Part shown: positions 14,792-20,606 of the stretch, one piece after another
Layout: each line of letters begins with the position of its first letter
How positions within the stretch are numbered: position 1 is the first letter of the stretch
NCBI GenBank assembly: GCA_030646555.1
Contig: JAUSKP010000014.1
Span: 1-20,606, forward strand
DNA: 20,606 nt
Source of the DNA: a bacterium
Lineage (GTDB): Bacteria; Patescibacteriota; Minisyncoccia; UBA6257; 02-FULL-45-10c
Direction of reading: 5' to 3'
Translations under genes and position numbers: made by a program
The notes under the pieces: model-generated
Told to the model about the DNA's origin: nothing
Databases searched by the model: none
The model's input: the letters and a program-made list of their open reading frames with translations, nothing else

Positions 14792-17700
14792 ATGTTTAAT
14801 AAAATAATTTCTTGGTCTCTTGGAAATAAAATTACCGTGCTGGTTTTGGCTGGATTAATGACCGTTGTGGGAGTGTGGAGTATTGCAACAATGAAGGTGG
14901 ATATTCTTCCAGATATAAACAAACCAACCGTTACAGTATTTGCGGAAAGTCCGGGTATGGCGGCAGAAGACGTGGAAAGATTAATTCTTAATCCGCTTGA
15001 GTCGGCTATAGCCGGCGCTCCGGGCATTGAGAGAATAAGCGGAAACGCTTCATTCGCGCAAGCTACTATAAATATGGAGTTTGCGTGGGGAAGCGATACG
15101 CTCAGAAATAGGCAGATAGTGCAGGAGCGTTTAGCGCAAGCAGTATTGCCTCGGGGAGTGAGGCCGACTCTTGGCCCGTCCACATCTCTTTTAGGGGAAA
15201 TTATGTGGGTTGGTATAACTTCTTCTGATACGAAAATAACCCCAATGGATCTTAGGACGTTAGCAGATTGGACTATTCGTCCGGTTCTGCTAAAAACTTC
15301 GGGAGTTGCTAATGTTCTTGTTATGGGCGGCGATGTTCGTGAGTGGCAGATAAATCTCAATGCTGAAAGAATGCGGCGTTATGAAATAATGATCGACGAT
15401 ATTCGTATGGGCGTAGAAAACGCCCTAACCAATAAAAGCGGAGGAGTAATTACCGAAGATAAAAAAGAATATCCAATTCGTATTCTTGTCGCGCCGACTG
15501 AAATTGCTGACTTGCAAAATATGGCCATTGGTATAAATAAAATAGATGGAAGACCTATTAGACTGGGCGATATTGCTTCTATTATTGAAGGCGCCAGCCC
15601 TGTTCGCGGAAGCGGCGCGATTAATGGCAATCCGGGGGTTATTTTAAGGATAATCAGGCAGCCTGATGCGCAGACTCTTGATGTGACTGACGCGATAGAT
15701 AAAACTTTTATTTCGCTTAAATCCAGTCTTCCCGATGGAATTGTTTTATATCCAAATCTTTTTAGGCAAGAGAGTTTTATACGCGCCGGCTTAAAGAACG
15801 TTGAAGACGCGCTTCGCGACGGAACAATTCTTGTGATTATAATTCTTATTATTTTTTTGATGAATGTAAGAACAACAGTGATCACATTAACAGCTATACC
15901 ATTGTCTATTCTTGCGACAGCGATCGTGTTTAAATTTTTTGATTTATCGGTAAATGTGATGACGCTTGGAGGCATCGCTGTTGCTACGGGCGAGCTTGTC
16001 GACGATGCGATTGTTGATGTGGAAAATATTTTTCACCGTTTACGCCTTTGGATGCTGGGCGGAAAAAAAGAACAGCGTGAAGACGTTGTTTTAATGGCAT
16101 CAAAAGAAGTCAGAAACTCAATTGTTTACGCGACTATTCTTGTCGCCGTTGTATTTTTACCGATTTTCTTTATGCCGGGAATTGAAGGGAAACTTCTTAT
16201 TGCTCTTGGTACCGCGTATTTAGTATCGCTTATTGCGTCAATGATTGTGTCTCTTACGGTAACGCCGGTTCTTTCGGCATTATTACTAAATGATAAGTCT
16301 CTGGTTGGACACGAGAAAGAAACTAAGATTGTGCAAAAAATAAAGCAGCGTATCACGCCGTGGATCTATTGGTGTATTTCTAATGTAAAAATTATTGGCA
16401 GCGTTACTATTGTTGCTTTATTATTTACCGCCGGAATGTATTTTTTTGCGGGCAAAGAAGGAATTCCGCCGTTCAATGAGGGGTCTATGGTAGCTATGGT
16501 ATATTTGGCTCCTGGCACTGATCTTTCTACGACAAATGAATATATGAATAGGCTGGAAAAGGCGTTGCTTAAAGTTGATGGTATTAAATTCGTGAGTAAT
16601 ATCGCGGGACGAGCCACTGCGGATCCGCACGGAGGAAGCGCTAATACCAGTGAATTACAAATAGCGCTTAAACCTGGATTTGAAGATAAACGAGAATTAA
16701 TTTTTAGCAATATCCAGGCGGTATTGGATAGATTTGGAAATGCTGATTTTAGTCTTGGTCAGCCAATTACGCACAGAGTTGAAATGTTAATTTCGGGCGT
16801 ACGAGCTCCTATTGTGGTTAAAGTATTTGGCGATGATCCGGTAGGCATGGATAATGCCGCCAAGCAGGTTATCGCGGAATTAAAAAAACAAAAAGGAATT
16901 TCCAATCCTCGTATTCAGCAAAACACAGTTGTTCCAGAATTTCATATTTATGTGGATAGAAATCGTCTTGCGGAATATGGATTATCTTCGGGCGAAGTTG
17001 CCAATGATCTTGAGATGGGTCTTATGGGAGATAATCTCGGACAGGTTCGTCTTGGACCTGCGTCTGTGAATGTTATAGCTCGTTTTGATTCAGAGTCAAA
17101 GGGCACCATGGCTTCTTTAAGAGATTTAGCTCTTCCATATATGGGGGTGGTATCTTTGGGAAGCGTGGCGGATATTAGAGTTGAAGGCGGACGCAGTAGT
17201 CAGGATCATGAAGGGGCAAAGCGAGTGCTTATAGTTTCGGCAAATTATCAGGGTTCCGATGTGGTCGGAGCTGTGGATGGAGCTAAAATGGCAATTGAAG
17301 CGCAGAAACTGCCCGTGGGCGTAACTCTTTCTTTTGAAGGAAATTATAAGAGTCAAAAAGAGAGTTCGCGGCGTTTAGCGCTGATGTTTATCGCCGGTAT
17401 AATAATGATCTTTGGAATATTATTTAGCGCGTTTAGGTCTGTGCCTATTGTACTTTTGGTTATGACTAATATTCCAACAGTTTTAATTGGCGGAATGATA
17501 GGTATTTGGTTAACGGGCGGTTCGGTAAGTCTTGCGCACCTTGTAGGTTTTATCTCTTTAGCTGGTATCGTTTCCAGGAATGGGATTATGTTGATGGGCC
17601 GCAGTTTAACTCTTGTAAATAAGGAGGGCCTGCCATTTACTCCGGATACGATTGTTAAGGCAACGCTTGATCGTGTAACACCGGTATTAATGACGTCTTT

Positions 17701-17902
17701 AGTAGCGGCCCTTGCCCTTATTCCGTTAATTATTTCAGGAGGCGAGCCGGGCAAGGAAATGCTTAATCCGCTGGCAGTCGTAATATTTGGAGGGCTTATT
17801 TCTTCTACGATAATTTCATTATTTTTGACGCCGGCATTGTTCTATCGTTTCGGTAAAAAGGCAGCATTAAAACAAACAGAAAAAGAGTCGTCCGGATTTT
17901 AA
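14792..17902 (+). CDS. cusA: Heavy-metal RND efflux pump, CusA/CzcA-like
   Basis: Proton-driven inner-membrane RND pump of the heavy-metal family. I start at the ATG at 14792 (1036 residues) because MFNKIISWSLGNKITVLVL is the usual N-terminus; an in-frame ATG at 14732 would add 20 atypical residues overlapping the adaptor gene. It has the first transmembrane helix, the ILPDINKPTVTVF porter start, and the transmembrane-4 motif ATGELVDDAIVDVEN with Asp404 and Glu411, matching the CusA proton-relay positions. Met390 corresponds to a CusA channel methionine. By alignment from memory, Met569 and Met665 match two of the three binding methionines of CusA, while the third position is Thr619. That favours Cu(I)/Ag(I) but leaves specificity open. 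No outer-membrane channel gene is nearby. Confidence 0.9.
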   Translation: MFNKIISWSLGNKITVLVLAGLMTVVGVWSIATMKVDILPDINKPTVTVFAESPGMAAEDVERLILNPLESAIAGAPGIERISGNASFAQATINMEFAWGSDTLRNRQIVQERLAQAVLPRGVRPTLGPSTSLLGEIMWVGITSSDTKITPMDLRTLADWTIRPVLLKTSGVANVLVMGGDVREWQINLNAERMRRYEIMIDDIRMGVENALTNKSGGVITEDKKEYPIRILVAPTEIADLQNMAIGINKIDGRPIRLGDIASIIEGASPVRGSGAINGNPGVILRIIRQPDAQTLDVTDAIDKTFISLKSSLPDGIVLYPNLFRQESFIRAGLKNVEDALRDGTILVIIILIIFLMNVRTTVITLTAIPLSILATAIVFKFFDLSVNVMTLGGIAVATGELVDDAIVDVENIFHRLRLWMLGGKKEQREDVVLMASKEVRNSIVYATILVAVVFLPIFFMPGIEGKLLIALGTAYLVSLIASMIVSLTVTPVLSALLLNDKSLVGHEKETKIVQKIKQRITPWIYWCISNVKIIGSVTIVALLFTAGMYFFAGKEGIPPFNEGSMVAMVYLAPGTDLSTTNEYMNRLEKALLKVDGIKFVSNIAGRATADPHGGSANTSELQIALKPGFEDKRELIFSNIQAVLDRFGNADFSLGQPITHRVEMLISGVRAPIVVKVFGDDPVGMDNAAKQVIAELKKQKGISNPRIQQNTVVPEFHIYVDRNRLAEYGLSSGEVANDLEMGLMGDNLGQVRLGPASVNVIARFDSESKGTMASLRDLALPYMGVVSLGSVADIRVEGGRSSQDHEGAKRVLIVSANYQGSDVVGAVDGAKMAIEAQKLPVGVTLSFEGNYKSQKESSRRLALMFIAGIIMIFGILFSAFRSVPIVLLVMTNIPTVLIGGMIGIWLTGGSVSLAHLVGFISLAGIVSRNGIMLMGRSLTLVNKEGLPFTPDTIVKATLDRVTPVLMTSLVAALALIPLIISGGEPGKEMLNPLAVVIFGGLISSTIISLFLTPALFYRFGKKAALKQTEKESSGF

Positions 17903-17937
17903 TTAAATAATAATTATCAATGAAAAAAGTTAAAAAT

Positions 17938-17952
17938 GGGCGGGAACCGCCC
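17938..17952. other. Small GC-rich hairpin after the RND pump gene
   Basis: GGGCGG-GAA-CCGCCC sits in an otherwise A/T-rich gap 35 bp after the pump stop. No T tract follows, so it is not a standard terminator. It may protect or process the mRNA end before the small Met-rich gene. Confidence 0.5.
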
Positions 17953-18015
17953 GATGGAAATGGTCGATATAAGTAAAAAGATAAATAAAATAATTAAAAA
18001 AATAAAATAAAAAAT

Positions 18016-18345
18016 ATGAAAACAACAATTATTGGTATATTAGTCGCTTTAATTATTGGTGGCGGAGCGGGATATAGTTTTGGTAATGGTATGAATGACG
18101 GCGGTGTTGATGCTAAGAAATTACAGGATGCAACCACAATGATGAAAGAACAATCTTCAAGCATACAAAAGATGGGGGAGATGATGAAGTCTAGTGGGCT
18201 AGCCATACAAGAAATGGGAATGAAGTATAAAGATGAAGCATTGGTGTCTATGGCAAAAGATCTAGAAGCAGTTGGTAATAAGTATATTGAAGAAAATGCC
18301 AAAGCGACAGAAAAAGACGCGACTATGAAAAAGAGCATGAATTAA
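18016..18345 (+). CDS. Membrane-anchored Met-rich small protein, unknown function
   Basis: A 109-residue protein that I do not recognise. Residues about 4-23 are a hydrophobic signal or signal-anchor (IIGILVALIIGGGAGYSF). The rest is hydrophilic and predicted helical, with about a dozen methionines, including the MM pairs at 42-43 and 56-57 and the Met67/Met69 pair. A Met-rich secreted helix next to a copper pump suggests a Cu(I)/Ag(I) chaperone or buffer at the outer membrane face. It lies 113 bp after the RND pump gene in an A/T-rich leader, and is followed by a terminator. There is no Shine-Dalgarno. Role is inferred only from composition and context. Confidence 0.75.
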   Translation: MKTTIIGILVALIIGGGAGYSFGNGMNDGGVDAKKLQDATTMMKEQSSSIQKMGEMMKSSGLAIQEMGMKYKDEALVSMAKDLEAVGNKYIEENAKATEKDATMKKSMN

Positions 18346-18390
18346 AGAGGTATTTAAAATTCTGCAAAAAATATTAGCGGGGTTTTAAAC

Positions 18391-18422
18391 AAAAAAACAG
18401 TCGCATCGGCGACTGTTTTTTT
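18391..18422. terminator. Bidirectional terminator between convergent units
   Basis: AAAAAAACAGTCGC (18391-18404) pairs with GCGACTGTTTTTTT (18409-18422) around an ATCG loop. A-run and T-run on both sides make it work on both strands. It ends the forward RND/Met-rich unit and the reverse ATPase/microprotein unit, whose last gene stops at 18434. Confidence 0.93.
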
Positions 18423-18433
18423 GTGGTTTAAAA

Positions 18434-18565
18434 TTATTTATTAATATATTTCCACAGAGCAATAATGCCAAGGACTAGCAAAGTGACTACCAATGTATAA
18501 GTGATCCAAGAGAAAAACATCATACTGCTTCCGCCGCCGCCAAGCATATAGTTATAATTCATCAT
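18434..18565 (-). CDS. 43-residue membrane microprotein
   Basis: A complete small reading frame on the - strand from the ATG at 18565 (a second ATG follows directly) to TAA at 18434-18436. It starts MMNYNYMLGGGGSSMM, then has one hydrophobic helix (about residues 17-38, FFSWITYTLVVTLLVLGIIA), and ends WKYINK. The Met/Tyr/Gly-rich front and positive end suggest an N-out, C-in single-span protein with four to five methionines facing outside. It lies 44 bp after the P1B ATPase stop on the same strand and 12 bp before the shared terminator, so it fits a two-gene operon. Small Met/Gly-rich one-helix proteins are common beside copper ATPases, but its function is unknown. Confidence 0.72.
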   Translation of the reverse strand: MMNYNYMLGGGGSSMMFFSWITYTLVVTLLVLGIIALWKYINK

Positions 18566-18609
18566 ATTTTTATATTAAATTATTATTGGGATAGGTTCTT
18601 GCGACCTTT

Positions 18610-20606
18610 TTATTTTTCATTTAATGACGGTTCAATTCTTTTTAATAGGACAGCGTTGGTAGCGACAATAATAGAAGAAGCGGACATCAAGAGAGCTGAA
18701 ATTTCCGGGCGTAAATAGATTCCGAAAGCCGGATAAAATACGCCGGCCGCCACTGGAATGGCAAGAACGTTGTATATCGCTGCCCAGAAAAGATTTTGTT
18801 TCATTTTTCTGACAGTTGCCTTACTTAGTTTAATCGCATTTACAATGTCATATGGTTCGGATTTCATAAGCACGATATTCCCGGTTTCTATCGCCACGTC
18901 TGTTCCTGCGCCAATGGCAATGCCGATATCGGCCAATGCCAGAGCCGGAGCGTCGTTGACGCCATCTCCCACCATAGCGACAAATTTCCCTTCGTCTTGG
19001 AGCTTTTTAATGTAATTGGCCTTATCTTGAGGCAATACTTCGGAGAATACCCGATCAATGCCAAGCTCTTTTCCTATTGATTCAGCTATTTTTTTATGGT
19101 CGCCGGTAATCATTGCCACTTCTATTCCAAGACCTTGAAGCGCTGACACGGTCTTTTTGGCATTTATTCTGACAGTGTCCGCGATTCCTGTTATTCCGGC
19201 AATGCGTCCGTCAATTGAAAGCAAGCTAAAAGTTTTACCTTCGTTTGAAAGGCGATCAATGGCTTCGCGAGCCGATTCCAACGGTATTTTATTCGCAATC
19301 ATTATTTTTTCATTTCCGGTAAGAATAGTTTTTCCATTGACTATTGCTCGCAGGCCTTGGCCGGCAAAGGATTCAAATTGAGACGGCTCTGCGGGGGATA
19401 TTCCGCGCTTAGTTGCTTCGGTAATAATTGCTTTTGCAATTGGGTGGCTAGATCTGCTTTCTATCGAGGCTTCGTATTTTAAAATATCTTCAATCGTGAA
19501 ATTATTTATAGATATTACATCAGTTACTTTAGGCTTGCCTTCAGTTAATGTGCCGGTTTTATCCAAGACAATCGCATTAAGCTTGGAAGTATTTTCAAGA
19601 GTTGCCGCATCCTTAATAAGGATATTATGTTTCGCTCCAATGCCTGTGCCGACCGCTACGGCGGTTGGAGTCGCAAGGCCTAAGGCGTCGGGGCAGGCGA
19701 TAACTATTGTAGAAACGGCAAAGGTAAGGGCCGTGATAAGACTAACGCCGGCGATAAAATACCAGCTGACAAAAGTTATGATGCCGGATCCGATAGCTAC
19801 AATAATTAGAATGGCGGCTGCTTTGTCGGCGATGCGTTGTCCGGGCGCTTTGGAATTTTGAGCGGTTTCAACCAGCTTGATAATTTGAGCCAAAACCGTA
19901 TCCTGCCCGACCTTAATCGCTTTAAATTTAATTGAACCTTGTTGGTTGATCGATCCGCCGACCACTTTATCGTTGATTTTTTTATGAATGGGAAGTGATT
20001 CACCCGTAACAAGGGACTCATCTATATACGTTTCGCCCTCAATGACTTCGCCATCAACGGGAATTTTATTTCCCGGTTTTATTAAAACTATATCGTTTTT
20101 TATAATTTCGGCGCTAGGAATAGTTAATTCCTTCCCGTTTCTAATTACAATCGCTTGCGGCGGCACAAGATCAAAAAGCGCGCGCAATGCCTCGGAGGTG
20201 CCAAGTCTGGAGCGCATTTCCATCCAATGGCCGAAAAGTACAAAGGTGACTAAAAGCGCCGCGGCTTCGTAAAAAGTTTCTCCACCTATTGTAAAAGTCA
20301 GTAAAACGCTGAAAATATACGCCGCTAAAACGCCAGTGGCAATCAAGACGGACATATTTAATTTTCGTGATTTGAGAGAATAATATGTGCCGGTAATAAA
20401 AATTGAACCGGTCCAAAAAACTATCGGCGTGGTGAGTATAAGCAGAATCCAATTGACCGGAATAGGGGTTGGCAAGCTTAATTTGAAAAAGTTGATGCCT
20501 ACTGGAGAGTAAAGAAAAATCGGAATAGAAAGAATAAATGAGATCCAAAATCGGCGGCGCATATCCGTTTCCATCGCTTTGGCCATCTGCGGATCAGTCA
20601 TTGCGG
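18610..20606 (-). CDS. P1B-type heavy-metal ATPase with CPD motif, CopB-like (5' end beyond window)
   Basis: Metal-transporting P-type ATPase. The frame stays open at the window edge; the Met at 20601 is preceded by in-frame codons, and similar proteins have extra N-terminal sequence, so the gene is probably truncated here. From that Met, 663 residues include TGES (199-202), transmembrane CPD (303-305) instead of CPC or CPH, DKTGT with Asp347, HP (386-387), GDGVND (545-550), YN (610-611) and MSASS plus IIVATNA (639-650). The last motif resembles the P1B-3 (CopB) pattern. No HMA domain is visible in this part. Placed convergent to the RND unit, it is likely a second copper or silver exporter, but the Asp in CPD makes specificity uncertain. 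Confidence 0.9.
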   Translation of the reverse strand, partial: AMTDPQMAKAMETDMRRRFWISFILSIPIFLYSPVGINFFKLSLPTPIPVNWILLILTTPIVFWTGSIFITGTYYSLKSRKLNMSVLIATGVLAAYIFSVLLTFTIGGETFYEAAALLVTFVLFGHWMEMRSRLGTSEALRALFDLVPPQAIVIRNGKELTIPSAEIIKNDIVLIKPGNKIPVDGEVIEGETYIDESLVTGESLPIHKKINDKVVGGSINQQGSIKFKAIKVGQDTVLAQIIKLVETAQNSKAPGQRIADKAAAILIIVAIGSGIITFVSWYFIAGVSLITALTFAVSTIVIACPDALGLATPTAVAVGTGIGAKHNILIKDAATLENTSKLNAIVLDKTGTLTEGKPKVTDVISINNFTIEDILKYEASIESRSSHPIAKAIITEATKRGISPAEPSQFESFAGQGLRAIVNGKTILTGNEKIMIANKIPLESAREAIDRLSNEGKTFSLLSIDGRIAGITGIADTVRINAKKTVSALQGLGIEVAMITGDHKKIAESIGKELGIDRVFSEVLPQDKANYIKKLQDEGKFVAMVGDGVNDAPALALADIGIAIGAGTDVAIETGNIVLMKSEPYDIVNAIKLSKATVRKMKQNLFWAAIYNVLAIPVAAGVFYPAFGIYLRPEISALLMSASSIIVATNAVLLKRIEPSLNEK

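Noticed and set aside
14761..15975. Two antisense open frames of about 198-199 codons opposite the RND pump gene
   Set aside because: Low-complexity Ser/Ile/Thr/Pro-rich translations typical of shadow frames; the + strand frame is a well-conserved RND pump over the whole stretch.
17920..17976. An 18-codon frame (MKKVKNGREPPDGNGRYK) after the RND pump gene
   Set aside because: Very short, contains the GC-rich hairpin, has no start signal, and cannot be told from chance.
18391..18422. Regulatory palindrome
   Set aside because: A and T runs on both sides and its place between convergent genes make a bidirectional terminator the simpler reading.
1..20606. CRISPR array, rRNA genes or insertion sequence transposase
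   Set aside because: No regularly spaced repeats, rRNA-like stretches or transposase-like frames are seen on either strand.

Overview
The window reads as a chromosomal segment of a bacterium from the Candidate Phyla Radiation (Patescibacteria, most likely Parcubacteria-like). This is an inference. It rests on AT-rich coding with tight spacing, compact housekeeping proteins, a fused-looking division/translation cluster, an adenosylcobalamin-type ribonucleotide reductase, and the absence of any clear Shine-Dalgarno sequence before any gene. All long genes read through in the standard code with no internal TGA, so the alternative Gly-TGA code is not needed.

Housekeeping half (1-7936, all + strand): signal peptidase I (lepB), histidyl-tRNA synthetase (hisS), ribosomal protein S21 (rpsU) behind a near-consensus promoter, a YqeY/GatB-like protein, the rRNA maturation endonuclease ybeY, ftsA overlapping ybeY, ftsZ overlapping ftsA by ATGA, and an ATP-cone class II (B12-dependent) ribonucleotide reductase ending in a strong terminator. 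A dRS3/REP-like palindromic repeat lies between ftsZ and the reductase. A striking three-way-junction inverted-repeat element lies between lepB and hisS.

Copper half (7937-20606): a second three-way-junction element, related at its ends to the first, abuts the promoter of a CsoR-family Cu(I) repressor. The repressor is followed by a fusion protein (degenerate HMA, HMA with CxxC, DsbD/SafE-like membrane core, cupredoxin, Cys-rich tail) and by the Cu(I) exporter CopA. A second transcription unit follows, with a consensus promoter placed so close to its first ATG that the mRNA is probably leaderless. It encodes a small two-helix membrane protein with a Met/His loop and then, past a terminator-like hairpin, a long membrane-fusion adaptor, a CusA-like heavy-metal RND pump and a Met-rich membrane-anchored small protein. 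Convergent to these on the - strand are a P1B ATPase with a CPD (not CPC/CPH) transmembrane motif, truncated by the window edge, and a 43-residue membrane microprotein. A bidirectional terminator separates the two directions.

The two forward copper units share a 21-bp operator-like sequence (17/21 identical, ATACC-N9-GGTAT). This suggests that the CsoR-like protein controls both its own operon and the RND operon. Together the genes look like one copper (possibly silver) handling island: sensing, cytoplasmic export by two P1B pumps, thiol/cupredoxin handling at the membrane face, and RND-driven export. No outer-membrane factor gene is visible.
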